From Streptomyces naganishii JCM 4654 (GTDB lineage Bacteria; Actinomycetota; Actinomycetes; Streptomycetales; Streptomycetaceae): a stretch of DNA of 64,000 nt. Both the position numbers and the translations under genes were made by a program. Of this stretch, positions 28,953 to 37,394 are shown piece after piece. The notes beneath the pieces were generated by a model, which was not told where the DNA came from, did no database searches, and saw only the letters and a list, made by a program, of their open reading frames with translations. The DNA lies in contig NZ_BMVF01000015.1 in the NCBI RefSeq assembly GCF_014650575.1, positions 62,001-126,000 of the forward strand, read 5' to 3'. Numbering within the stretch: the stretch's first letter is position 1; every line of letters begins with the position of its first letter.

Positions 28953-30290
28953 ATGAGTCTCCGCGCACGCATCAACTCCCCCGAGGAGCAGGGCAGCCGG
29001 GGCGAGGACGGCCACCTCGTCGCGTCCTACCGCGCCAAGCTGCTGGAGGAGATCGACCTCGCGGAGATGAGCTCGCTGGCCGCGGCCGAGCGCAGGGTGC
29101 GGCTCGAGCGGGTGCTCGGGCACATCATCAGCCGCGAGGGGCCGGTCCTGTCGACCGTGGAGCGCTCGCAGCTGATCCGCAGGGTGGTCGACGAGGCGCT
29201 GGGCCTCGGCATCCTCGAACCCCTCCTGGAGGACGCCTCCATCACCGAGATCATGGTGAACGGCCCCGACGCGATCTTCGTGGAGCGCGGCGGCCGGGTC
29301 GAGCAGCTCCCGCTGCGCTTCGCCTCCAACGACCAGCTGATGCAGACCATCGAGCGGATCGTCTCGACCGTCAACCGCCGTGTGGACGAGTCGAATCCGA
29401 TGGTCGACGCCCGCCTGCCCTCGGGCGAGCGCGTCAACGTGATCATCCCGCCGCTCTCCCTGACCGGCCCCACCCTCACCATCCGCCGCTTCCCGCGCTC
29501 GTTCACCCTCCAGGAGCTGATCGGCTTCGGCTCGCTGGACGAGCACATGCTGTTCCTGCTGGCCGGTCTCGTGCAGGCCAAGTTCAACATCATCGTCTCG
29601 GGAGCCACCGGAACCGGAAAGACGACCCTGCTCAACGCCCTGTCCGGCCTGATCCCCGAGGGCGAGCGCATCATCACCATCGAGGACTCCGCCGAACTCC
29701 AGCTCCAGCAGAGCCATGTGATCCGCCTGGAGTCCCGCCCGCCGAACGTGGAGGGCAGCGGCCAGATCACCATCCGCGACCTGGTGCGCAACTCGCTGCG
29801 CATGCGCCCCGACCGCATCGTCGTCGGCGAGGTCCGCGGCGGCGAGTCACTGGACATGCTCCAGGCGATGTCGACCGGCCACGACGGCTCGCTCGCCACC
29901 GTGCACGCCAACAGCGCCGAGGACGCGCTGATGCGCCTGCAGACCCTGGCCTCCATGTCCGACGTCGAGGTGCCCTTCGTCGCCCTGCACGACCAGATCA
30001 ACAGCGCCGTCGACGTGATCGTCCAGCTCACCCGCTTCGCGGACGGCGCCCGCCGGGTCACCGAGATCGCCGTGCTCGACAGCCACGGCAGCGAGCCGTA
30101 CCGGCTGGCGACCGTCGCCCGCTTCGCCGCGCTGCCGATGACGCACGACGGCCGGATCTACGGCGCCTTCGAGTACCACCCGCTGCCCCGCCGCACCGCC
30201 GACCGCCTCTACATGGCGAGCCAGCCCATCCCCCAGGCCTTCGGCGTCGCCCAGTCCGCAGACCAGCTGGCCACCCGGGAAGCCAGGTAG
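28953..30290 (+). CDS. cpaF: Tad pilus assembly ATPase CpaF/TadA
   Basis: A 445-residue hexameric secretion ATPase of the VirB11/GspE superfamily. Seen: SITEIMVNGPDAIFVERGGR in the N-terminal domain, Walker A VSGATGTGKTTLLNALSG, and the Walker B/His-box stretch IVVGEVRGGESLDMLQAMS then TGHDGSLATVHANS. It powers pilus extension, and in some Tad systems also retraction. AGGGAAG precedes the ATG. Confidence 0.95.
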   Translation: MSLRARINSPEEQGSRGEDGHLVASYRAKLLEEIDLAEMSSLAAAERRVRLERVLGHIISREGPVLSTVERSQLIRRVVDEALGLGILEPLLEDASITEIMVNGPDAIFVERGGRVEQLPLRFASNDQLMQTIERIVSTVNRRVDESNPMVDARLPSGERVNVIIPPLSLTGPTLTIRRFPRSFTLQELIGFGSLDEHMLFLLAGLVQAKFNIIVSGATGTGKTTLLNALSGLIPEGERIITIEDSAELQLQQSHVIRLESRPPNVEGSGQITIRDLVRNSLRMRPDRIVVGEVRGGESLDMLQAMSTGHDGSLATVHANSAEDALMRLQTLASMSDVEVPFVALHDQINSAVDVIVQLTRFADGARRVTEIAVLDSHGSEPYRLATVARFAALPMTHDGRIYGAFEYHPLPRRTADRLYMASQPIPQAFGVAQSADQLATREAR

Positions 30291-30325
30291 ACAGGCCAGG
30301 TAGACAGGCAGGAAGAAGCGTCCCC

Positions 30326-31267
30326 ATGGAACTGAGCACCCTCGTCACCTTCACCACCGGCGTCACCCTGCTGACCTGCCTCCTGGCCGTCATGGGCCTG
30401 CACGCCTACTCCTCGGGCCGGGCCCAGCGGGCCGCCCTGGTCGACCGGCTCTCGCAGACCGGGCAGATCACGGTGGGCCGCAGGCGCCGCTTCCGCAACC
30501 TCGACCGCCGCCTGCGCAGCACCAAGCTCGGCCGCAAGCTGGAGCTGAAACTCGCGGCGACCGGCCTGGACATCACCCCCGGCGAGTTCTTCGTCTACAT
30601 GCTCGCCACCGTGGCCGCGCTCTGGCTGATCGGCCAGGCCGCCCTCGCGCCCTTCTTCGGCCCGCTCGCCGGACTGCTCGGCGTGTGGGCGGCGATGCAG
30701 TTCCTCAGCTGGCAGCGGCAGAAGCGCATCGAGAAGTTCATCAACCAACTCCCCGAACTGGCCCGCATCCTCGCCAACGCCACCCAGGCCGGCCTCGCCC
30801 TGCGCACCGCGATCGGCATGGCGGCCGAGGAGCTGGAGGCCCCGGCGGGCGAGGAACTGGGCAAGGTCGCCCACCAACTCGCCCTCGGCGCCTCGATGGA
30901 CGACGCGCTCGGCGAACTCGCCGACCGCCTGCCCTCGCGCGAACTGGTCGTCCTGGTCACCACCCTGGTCCTGTCCAACCGGGCCGGCGGCCAGGTGGTC
31001 AGCGCCCTGCGCAACCTCACCGAGACCCTGGAGGAACGCAAGGAGACCCGCCGCGAGATCCGCACCCAGCTCTCCCAGGTCAACATGACGTCGTACGCGG
31101 TCCCCGTCCTCGGCGTCGGCGCGTTGTTCCTGATGAACGGGGTGAAGGCGGGCGCGCTCGACCGTATGACGGGCTCCCCGGTCGGCCAGGCGGCGGTGAT
31201 CATCGCCTTCGCGCTCTACGCCGTCGGCTTCGTCCTCATCCGCCGCATGTCCCGCATCGACGTCTGA
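30326..31267 (+). CDS. tadB: TadB inner-membrane platform protein
   Basis: 313 residues with a T2SS-F domain: an N-terminal span (about 5-27), two central spans (about 93-132), the cytoplasmic KFINQLPELARILANATQAG and ASMDDALGELADRLPSRELV segments, and C-terminal spans after RREIRTQLSQ. It forms the membrane base of the pilus with TadC. A short tandem duplication (CAGGTAGACAGGC, twice) straddles the cpaF stop just upstream. Confidence 0.92.
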   Translation: MELSTLVTFTTGVTLLTCLLAVMGLHAYSSGRAQRAALVDRLSQTGQITVGRRRRFRNLDRRLRSTKLGRKLELKLAATGLDITPGEFFVYMLATVAALWLIGQAALAPFFGPLAGLLGVWAAMQFLSWQRQKRIEKFINQLPELARILANATQAGLALRTAIGMAAEELEAPAGEELGKVAHQLALGASMDDALGELADRLPSRELVVLVTTLVLSNRAGGQVVSALRNLTETLEERKETRREIRTQLSQVNMTSYAVPVLGVGALFLMNGVKAGALDRMTGSPVGQAAVIIAFALYAVGFVLIRRMSRIDV

Positions 31268-31301
31268 GCGCCGGCCACTCACGGAGGGAGGGGAACAAGC
31301 A

Positions 31302-32189
31302 ATGGCACTGCTGCTCGCACTGGTGATGGGCCTGAGCGTGTGGGGGGTCTTCGCCGGCATCCGCATGTACCGCGCGGACGCCCGGCTGCCCAGCGACCTC
31401 GTACTGGCCCTGGAGGTCGGCTCCACCCGCACCGGCGCCGTCGACTCCGTCGTCGACCGCCTCGGCATGCGCTACGCCCCCGCCGTGCTGCGGCTGATGG
31501 GCCCCAAGCTGGTCGCCAAGTACCGCCGCAAGATCGACCTGGCGGGCAACCCCGGCGGCCTCACCATCGACCGCTACGCGGCCCGGCGGGCGGTCTACGG
31601 CTTCCTCGGCGGCGTGGGCTGCCTGGTCTTCCTGCTGCGCGGCCAGTACGTGGTGGCGCTGATCCTGCTGGCCTTCGGCGCCTTCTGGACCGAGGTCGGC
31701 ATCTGGTCGGCGATCCGGATCCGCAGGGAGGTGATCGAGCGGACCCTGCCGGACTTCCTCGACGTGCTCGCCGTCGTGGTGAGCGCGGGCCTGGGCTTCC
31801 GCCAGGCCATGGACCGGGTGGCCACGAAGTACGAGGGCCCCTGGGCGGACGAACTGCGCATCACCCTGCGCCAGATGGACCTCGGCATGAGCCGCCGCCA
31901 GGCCTTCGCGGAACTGCGCCGGCGCAACGACTCCGAACAGGTCGCCATGTTCGTGACCGCACTCCAGCAGGGCGAGGAACTGGGCGCGCCCATCGTCGAC
32001 ACCCTGGTCTCCCTGGCCAAGGACATGCGCCGCACCGACGCCCAGAACGCCCGCCGCAAGGCCGCCCGGGCGGTCCCCAAGGCCACCATGATGATCACCA
32101 CGTTCATGGTCCCGGGCACCCTGATCCTCCTCGGCGCGGGCCTGATCCTCGGCTCCGGCGTGGACTTCGGCTCGGTGACGGGGAAGTAG
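31302..32189 (+). CDS. tadC: TadC inner-membrane platform protein
   Basis: 295 residues with a T2SS-F domain. Spans lie near the N-terminus and at about 95-130, followed by ERTLPDFLDVLAVVVSAGLG and the conserved MRRTDAQNARRKAARAVPK segment before a final span pair. A strong GGAGGGAGGGG ribosome site precedes the ATG. It partners TadB. Confidence 0.92.
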   Translation: MALLLALVMGLSVWGVFAGIRMYRADARLPSDLVLALEVGSTRTGAVDSVVDRLGMRYAPAVLRLMGPKLVAKYRRKIDLAGNPGGLTIDRYAARRAVYGFLGGVGCLVFLLRGQYVVALILLAFGAFWTEVGIWSAIRIRREVIERTLPDFLDVLAVVVSAGLGFRQAMDRVATKYEGPWADELRITLRQMDLGMSRRQAFAELRRRNDSEQVAMFVTALQQGEELGAPIVDTLVSLAKDMRRTDAQNARRKAARAVPKATMMITTFMVPGTLILLGAGLILGSGVDFGSVTGK

Positions 32190-32202
32190 GGGGGAGGGAC
32201 GG

Positions 32203-33861
32203 ATGCCGACCACGGAAGAACGTACGGAACGCACGGAACGCACGGGGCTGCTGCGCCGCCGCCCCAGGGCTCCGGAGATCACGACCCCGCCGGCCGGCAC
32301 GGTCCTGCCGGCCCACGTCCGCACCGGGGCGCCGGACATCCCGGTGACGTCGGTGACCCCGGCACTGCCGCCGGGCTGGGAGCCGGCGCGGGAGGACGGG
32401 GGCTCGTTGGGGGCGGTGCTGCGGCAGGGGCGTACGCCTTCGGGCGGTCCGGCGGCGCAGGAGAGCCCGGCGGCAGGGGCCGAAGTGGAGCGCCCCGCGG
32501 CAGGGGCCGAAGTGGAGCGCTCCACAGGGGAACCGGCCGAACCGGCTGGATTGGCCGAACCGGTCGCGCATGTCGGGGCTACGGCCCCCGGCGCCGCTGA
32601 TGCCCCGCGCCCGCCCGGCGGCGAGACGGTCGCCTCCGAACGCATCCAGATCAGCGCGCTCCAGGCGATGTGCCGCTACGTCTTCGCCTTCCGCCTGGCG
32701 ATGATCGCGCTGTCCGCCCCCTCCGCCCTGGTGAACGCGGCGCCGGGCCTGGCCACCCGCCTGGTGAGCGCGGCGGTGGTCGTCACGTTCATGGGCTCCT
32801 ACGTCCTGTTCCGCGACTGGGAGCGCTTCGGCCCCCTCCTGCTGCGCCACCCCACCCTGCTGGCCCTGGACACCCTCTTCGGCGCCCTGCTGCTGATCGC
32901 GGCGGGCCCGGACAGCACGCTGGCCTACGTCTGCGTGTGCACGCCCCTGCTGGCCGGCCTGGTCTACGGCTGGCGCGGCGCGGCTCTCTTCGCCTCCCTC
33001 CAGTCGCTGATCCTGCTGGTCGTCTACGCCGCCTCGAAGGAACTGTCCGCGAACCTCGCCCAGTCCACCCTCTTCCCCGGCCTGTGCGTGATCGCGGGCG
33101 CGGCCGGCGTCACACTGCGCAACCTGCTCCTGCGCTTCGGCGAGGCGACCCAGGCGCTGACGACGGTCCAGGCCCGCCTCGCCGTCACGGAGGCGGTCGG
33201 CGCCGAACGCGCGCGTCTGGCACGAGAGATGCACGACTCGGTGGCCAAGACCCTGCACGGCGTGGCCCTCGCGGCGGACGGCCTGGCGGGCTCGGCGGGC
33301 GCCGACCGCATGGACCCGGCCCTGGTGAAGCAGCAGGCGGAACTGGTCGCCCGCTCGGCCCGCAGGGCGGCGGCGGAGGCGAGGGAACTCCTGGCGGACC
33401 TGCGCCGCGAGAACGACCCGGCCCACGGCACGGACGTACTCGTCGAACTGGCCGCCCGCACCCGCGACTTCGGCGGCCGAACGGGCGTACCGGCGACGTA
33501 CCGCCCCACGGGCGAGCACGGCGTCCCGCCGATACCGCCCGCGGTGGCCCGCCAGTTGCTCACCATCGCGTCGGAGGCGATGGAGAACGCCCACCGCCAC
33601 GCGGAGGCGACCAAGGTCGACGTGAGGGCGGGCGTCCACGGCGACCTGCTGCGGATCAGCGTGTACGACGACGGCCGGGGCCTGCCGCCCGGCACGACGC
33701 TGGAACAACTGCGCCGCACGGGCCACTTCGGCCTGGTCGGCATGGTGGAACGCGCCGCCTCGGTGGGCGCCCGCATCCGCATCGGCCGCGGCGCCCACCC
33801 GAAGGGCACGGAGGTCCGCCTGGAACTGCCGCTGGGGGCGCTGACGACACCGACACCCTGA
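32203..33861 (+). CDS. Sensor histidine kinase (HisKA_3/NarL-type) within the Tad locus
   Basis: 552 residues. Residues 1-140 are low-complexity, including a direct repeat (AAGAEVER twice, encoded by a 24-27 bp DNA duplication near 32470-32520). Five or so membrane spans follow (about 155-310). The dimerisation/phosphoacceptor helix ERARLAREMHDSVAKTLHG has His344, and the ATPase domain has EAMENAHRHAEATKV and DDGRGLP...GHFGLVGM. It begins 13 bp after tadC, behind GGGAGGGACGG. With the next gene it makes a two-component pair that probably controls pilus genes. Confidence 0.9.
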   Translation: MPTTEERTERTERTGLLRRRPRAPEITTPPAGTVLPAHVRTGAPDIPVTSVTPALPPGWEPAREDGGSLGAVLRQGRTPSGGPAAQESPAAGAEVERPAAGAEVERSTGEPAEPAGLAEPVAHVGATAPGAADAPRPPGGETVASERIQISALQAMCRYVFAFRLAMIALSAPSALVNAAPGLATRLVSAAVVVTFMGSYVLFRDWERFGPLLLRHPTLLALDTLFGALLLIAAGPDSTLAYVCVCTPLLAGLVYGWRGAALFASLQSLILLVVYAASKELSANLAQSTLFPGLCVIAGAAGVTLRNLLLRFGEATQALTTVQARLAVTEAVGAERARLAREMHDSVAKTLHGVALAADGLAGSAGADRMDPALVKQQAELVARSARRAAAEARELLADLRRENDPAHGTDVLVELAARTRDFGGRTGVPATYRPTGEHGVPPIPPAVARQLLTIASEAMENAHRHAEATKVDVRAGVHGDLLRISVYDDGRGLPPGTTLEQLRRTGHFGLVGMVERAASVGARIRIGRGAHPKGTEVRLELPLGALTTPTP

Positions 33862-33914
33862 CGTCCGTACTCCTGCTGCCCTGATCCGCACCCAGACCCG
33901 AGAGGAGGCCGCCG

Positions 33915-34829
33915 ATGCCGGACCAGCCGACGTCGTATCCCGGCTTGCCGCAATCCCCACCCCCGAGCCCCCTGGGGCACTTCCCCCAGCCACCCCCGCC
34001 CGCGCCGCTCCGCGTGGTCGTGGCGGACGACAACCCGGTGGTGCGCGCCGGCCTCACGGCGCTGCTCTCCGGCCGCGCGGACATCGAGGTGGCCGCGGAG
34101 GCCTCGGACGGCCGCGAGGCGTGGGAGGCGGCCCAGCGGCACCGCCCGGACGTGGTCCTGCTGGACGTGCGCATGCCGGGCGTGGACGGCATCTCGGCGC
34201 TGCCGTACCTCGTCCAGATCTGCCCGGTGGTGATGCTGACCTACAGCCGCGAGTCGGAGATCGTCCAGGAGGCGCTGCGCCGGGGTGCGGGCGGCTATCT
34301 TGTGCACGGCGAGTTCACGGCCGACCAACTGGTCGCGGCGGTACGGGACATCAAGGAGGGCAGGGCCCACTTCACGCCCACGGCGGCGGGCGCGCTGCTG
34401 GAACAGCTGCGCCAGGCGCAGCCGCAGCAGGCGGCCAGGGGCGGTGTCGACCGCCTGCCGGACGACCTGGGAAATGCAAACGCACACGCAGGTGGGCTGC
34501 CAACGGCCAGTCGGGTGAACGCTTACGCAGAAAACCTTTCGCAAGTGCAACCGGATGTGGGACAGTCGTCGTCTGGATGGACAGGTGGCCGTCCGGCCGC
34601 CGTAGACAGGTCGAGGTTCCAACTCAGCGTGAGGGAGGCGGAGATCATGGACCTCATCGCGTCCGGCATGACCAACCAGCAGATCGCCGCCACCTGCTTC
34701 ATCAGCGAGAAGACGGTGAAGAATCACATCAACCGCATCTTCGCCAAGCTCCACAGCACCAGCCGCTCCGAGGCGGCCGCGAAGTGGCTGGGCACGGCCC
34801 CTTCGGACACGGCACGAGGGCTGAGGTGA
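33915..34829 (+). CDS. LuxR/NarL-type response regulator, partner of the adjacent kinase
   Basis: 304 residues. The receiver domain (about 32-155) has the acidic pair in VVADDNPVVRAG and the phosphoacceptor Asp84 in VLLDVRMPG. A linker of about 75 residues, lower in GC than the rest, leads to a GerE/LuxR HTH (about 235-300): LSVREAEIMDLIASGMTNQQ, then IAATCFISEKTVKNHINRIF. The first 30 residues are Pro-rich and partly encoded by a palindromic C/G-run element near 33955-33992. The Flp pilin gene downstream is the likeliest target. Confidence 0.92.
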   Translation: MPDQPTSYPGLPQSPPPSPLGHFPQPPPPAPLRVVVADDNPVVRAGLTALLSGRADIEVAAEASDGREAWEAAQRHRPDVVLLDVRMPGVDGISALPYLVQICPVVMLTYSRESEIVQEALRRGAGGYLVHGEFTADQLVAAVRDIKEGRAHFTPTAAGALLEQLRQAQPQQAARGGVDRLPDDLGNANAHAGGLPTASRVNAYAENLSQVQPDVGQSSSGWTGGRPAAVDRSRFQLSVREAEIMDLIASGMTNQQIAATCFISEKTVKNHINRIFAKLHSTSRSEAAAKWLGTAPSDTARGLR

Positions 34830-34859
34830 CCTGAGATGAGGACGAGCCGACCGAAGCGG

Positions 34860-34897
34860 CCCTGGGCCTCCCTTTGGGCCCGGGATTGGGCCCAGGG
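34860..34897 (+). terminator. Hairpin after the response-regulator gene
   Basis: 9-bp arms CCCTGGGCC/GGCCCAGGG enclosing further GGGCCC self-complementary sequence. It separates the assembly operon from the pilin genes. Confidence 0.45.
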
Positions 34898-34977
34898 ACC
34901 CTCTGGCGAAGGGGCTGTCCCCGCCTACCTTTCCGGTGTCGCAAGCGGCACGAAGACTCGACCCGGAGGGGAACACC

Positions 34978-35211
34978 ATGAGCGACCTGATGCTGAAGAC
35001 CGCGGTAGCGACCAAGGTCCGCGTGAACGGCTGGAAGAACACCACGGTCGAGGCGATGCAGCGCCGCACCGGCGACAGGGGGCAGACGGCGGTCGAGTAC
35101 CTGGGGATCATCGCGGTGGTCGTGGCCATCGTGCTGGCGATCACGGGGACGAGCATCGGCTCGACGATCCTCAACAAGATCACCGGACTCATCGGCAAGG
35201 TTGGCAATTGA
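34978..35211 (+). CDS. flp: Flp-type major pilin
   Basis: 77 residues, the right size for a Flp prepilin. The leader (about 1-34) ends at Gly, followed by the diagnostic G/QTAVEY (Glu at +5, Tyr at +6) and a hydrophobic helix LGIIAVVVAIVLAITGTSIG, with a short C-terminal tail. The ATG at 34978 has GGAGG 8 bases upstream. The stop is overlapped by the next gene's start (TTGA). This subunit would form the filament after processing by the peptidase at 42158-42901. Confidence 0.95.
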   Translation: MSDLMLKTAVATKVRVNGWKNTTVEAMQRRTGDRGQTAVEYLGIIAVVVAIVLAITGTSIGSTILNKITGLIGKVGN

Positions 35212-35810
35212 CGCAACCGCGACGCTACGGCGACGCCGGGCAGGCCTTCCCCATCTACATCACGGTGGTGGGGGGCCTGCTCTTTCTTGCCCTCGCGTAC
35301 TTCGCGGTCGGCCAGGCGACGGTGAACCGAAGCGGTGCCCAAACGGCGGCTGACGCTGCCGCACTTGCTGCGGCTCAGGACACCCGGAAACAGCTTGCGG
35401 ACGAGTGGACGACGAACGTCCTCGATCCGACCAAGTGGCAGGACATCTTGCAGGGCAACGGGCAGGCGCTGCGGTCCTCGTGTCCGCGAGCTAATGAGCT
35501 TGCTGGGCAGAACGAGGCCCATGTCCTCAACTGCGGACCGAGCGGCCTGCTGGCCTACACGGTTCGAGTGGAGACGGACAGGCCTATGGGCGATTCGGTC
35601 GTCCCGATCACGAGCACCAAGCACTCGAAAGCGTCCGCCACTGCCGTGATCAAGCCTCTCTGCTGGTTCAAGCCCTTGGGGCCGGGCGCCGGTACGGATG
35701 TCCTGCCACGCCTCAATTGCAAGCACAGGTACTGGGATCTCGACCCGAAGCGCCTCACGGACCTGCCGAAGCCGCAGGACCTCTTTGACGTCCATCTGGC
35801 TGACCAATAA
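35208..35810 (+). CDS. TadG-like pilus-associated protein
   Basis: 200 residues. It begins with a short leader and a pilin-like helix GQAFPIYITVVGGLLFLALA, then NRSGAQTAADAAALAAAQDT, the typical TadG N-terminal pattern. The +5 Glu of true Tad pilins is replaced, so peptidase processing is uncertain. The rest is an extracytoplasmic domain with several Cys. The start is TTG overlapping the flp stop. GC is noticeably lower than in the assembly genes. Confidence 0.8.
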   Translation: MTQPRRYGDAGQAFPIYITVVGGLLFLALAYFAVGQATVNRSGAQTAADAAALAAAQDTRKQLADEWTTNVLDPTKWQDILQGNGQALRSSCPRANELAGQNEAHVLNCGPSGLLAYTVRVETDRPMGDSVVPITSTKHSKASATAVIKPLCWFKPLGPGAGTDVLPRLNCKHRYWDLDPKRLTDLPKPQDLFDVHLADQ

Positions 35811-35841
35811 GCGAACGACGAGTGATGAAGGAAGCAGAGCG

Positions 35842-36423
35842 ATGAGCATTCGGTTCACTGCGAAGGCCCGCAGGGGGCTGGTCGCGCTTACCGTGGTGGT
35901 CGGGCTGGCCGTTGGGGTGGCCAGCTGCGGGAGTGGTGGTGGGGACGACAAAAAGCCGGATGCGTCAGCCTCCGCGTCGGCGGGCACTGGATCCAAGCCA
36001 AACACGCAAGAGGGTTCATCCCCGGCACCGTTGGCGGAGCTGAGGGGCCAGGATGGCCTTTTGCTCCAAATCACCTCTGCCAATCGGGATGCCGGCGGCT
36101 TTGTCACAGTGAACGGGACCTTCAAGAACGACGCGGCCAAGTCACTCGTCATTCCGTCCGAGTTGCGCGGGGACGAGACGGAGATCCTGAAACATGGCAC
36201 CTCGCTAGGCGGAGCCACGCTCGTGGACTCCAAGGGTAGGAAGCGCTACTACGTGCTGCGTGACACAGACGGCCGTCCACTGACGACGATCGGCCTTACG
36301 ACGATCGACGCCGGCCAGACCATCCCCGTCTTCATGCAGTTTCCCTCACCGCCGGCCGGCACGACCGAGGTCACCATCCAACTGCCGACCTTCTCCAGCG
36401 GCGACATCAAGATCTCCGGGTGA
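35842..36423 (+). CDS. Putative lipoprotein, unknown function
   Basis: 193 residues. The signal sequence (LVALTVVVGLAVGVASC) ends in a VASC lipobox, giving a lipidated Cys at about residue 29. A Ser/Ala/Lys linker follows, then a beta-rich domain (GGFVTVNGTFKNDAAKSLVI; TTIDAGQTIPVFMQFPSPPA). The ribosome site is AAGGAAG. It sits 10 bp before the OmpA-domain gene, so the two are probably co-expressed with the pilin genes as envelope components. Confidence 0.8.
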   Translation: MSIRFTAKARRGLVALTVVVGLAVGVASCGSGGGDDKKPDASASASAGTGSKPNTQEGSSPAPLAELRGQDGLLLQITSANRDAGGFVTVNGTFKNDAAKSLVIPSELRGDETEILKHGTSLGGATLVDSKGRKRYYVLRDTDGRPLTTIGLTTIDAGQTIPVFMQFPSPPAGTTEVTIQLPTFSSGDIKISG

Positions 36424-36433
36424 GGCAGCCACC

Positions 36434-37075
36434 ATGACGCACACCCGAACCCACCCGCGCCTGGCCGCGGTCCTCGCGGCAGCGACCCTCCTCGTCACCG
36501 CCAACCTCTACGGCGCAGTGGCGGCCCACGCGGACGGCACGAGCCCCAGCGTGCCCCCGGGCACCGAACCCTCCGCCTCCGCCCCCGTAAAGATCGACCC
36601 GAACGACCCCGACCTCAAACTCCCCGAGGGGGCGACGCTCGCCGCGCCCAAGGTGCTGGACATCAAGTCGGTGGTCGAGGACCAGGGCGGCGAGGAGCGC
36701 CGGGAGGACACCAACACGGACGTGACGTTCGCCCTCCAGGCCGAGGTGCTGTTCGCCAAGGACAGCGCCAAGCTGAGCGACGCCGCGAAGTCCCGTATCG
36801 ACGCGATCGCGCAGGAGATCAAGAAGCAGAAGGCGACCCAGGTCAGGGTCTTCGGCTTCACCGACAACCTGGGCACCCACGAACACGGCGTGGCCCTCTC
36901 CAAGCAGCGGGCCAACGCCGTTCAGGACGTGCTCTCCCAGGAGCTGAACGACCCCAACGTCACCTTCGACGTACGCGGCTACGCCGAGCAGTACCCCATC
37001 GCGGACAACTCCACGGAGGACGGCCGCAAGAAGAACCGCAGGGTCGAGGTCACCTTCCCCCGCACCCAGAGCTGA
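36434..37075 (+). CDS. Secreted OmpA-domain protein of the Tad locus
   Basis: 213 residues with a signal peptide (about 1-34, LAAVLAAATLLVTANLYGAV). The C-terminal OmpA/MotB domain (about 98-210) has VLFAKDSAKLSDAAKSRIDA, VRVFGFTDNLG and the peptidoglycan-binding LSKQRANAVQDVL plus KKNRRVEV. In a monoderm the domain would anchor to peptidoglycan, perhaps aligning the pilus in the wall. Confidence 0.88.
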   Translation: MTHTRTHPRLAAVLAAATLLVTANLYGAVAAHADGTSPSVPPGTEPSASAPVKIDPNDPDLKLPEGATLAAPKVLDIKSVVEDQGGEERREDTNTDVTFALQAEVLFAKDSAKLSDAAKSRIDAIAQEIKKQKATQVRVFGFTDNLGTHEHGVALSKQRANAVQDVLSQELNDPNVTFDVRGYAEQYPIADNSTEDGRKKNRRVEVTFPRTQS

Positions 37076-37095
37076 CCACAGCACCTCGGTCGAGA

Positions 37096-37134
37096 GGGGC
37101 GAGGCCTGCCACCGACAGAGGCAGCCCTCGCCCC
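37096..37134 (+). terminator. Terminator after the OmpA-domain gene
   Basis: A 9-bp stem GGGGCGAGG/CCTCGCCCC, one C-C mismatch, then CTGCC/GGCAG around a 9-base loop. Confidence 0.75.
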
Positions 37135-37394
37135 GGCCGACGGGGCTGATGCATCTGTGTCATCTGTGTGGATCGCCGCTCGACCGCGGCGGCCTTGAGC
37201 TGCTCCCACTCCTCCCACGCCAGGCGTGGCCCCTCCCCGTTCCTCGTCGCACTTGGTGCTGCCGTTGGAGGAGGCTCGCACGTATCTCCGGTGAGCCGAC
37301 GGTGTTTGGGCGTCGGTTTGGGTCCACGGGCCCATCCTGGGCGGCCTGTTGCTTTCTAGCCTCCCCCTAGTTGTGTCAACACGGGGGAGTGAGC
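37135..37394. promoter_or_regulatory. Upstream region of the pilin-toxin gene
   Basis: About 260 bp without a gene. It holds a direct repeat of CATCTGTGT near 37151-37170 and, 20 bp before the start codon, a palindrome GTTG-TGT-CAAC (37372-37382) that could be an operator. I could not place a promoter. Confidence 0.35.
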
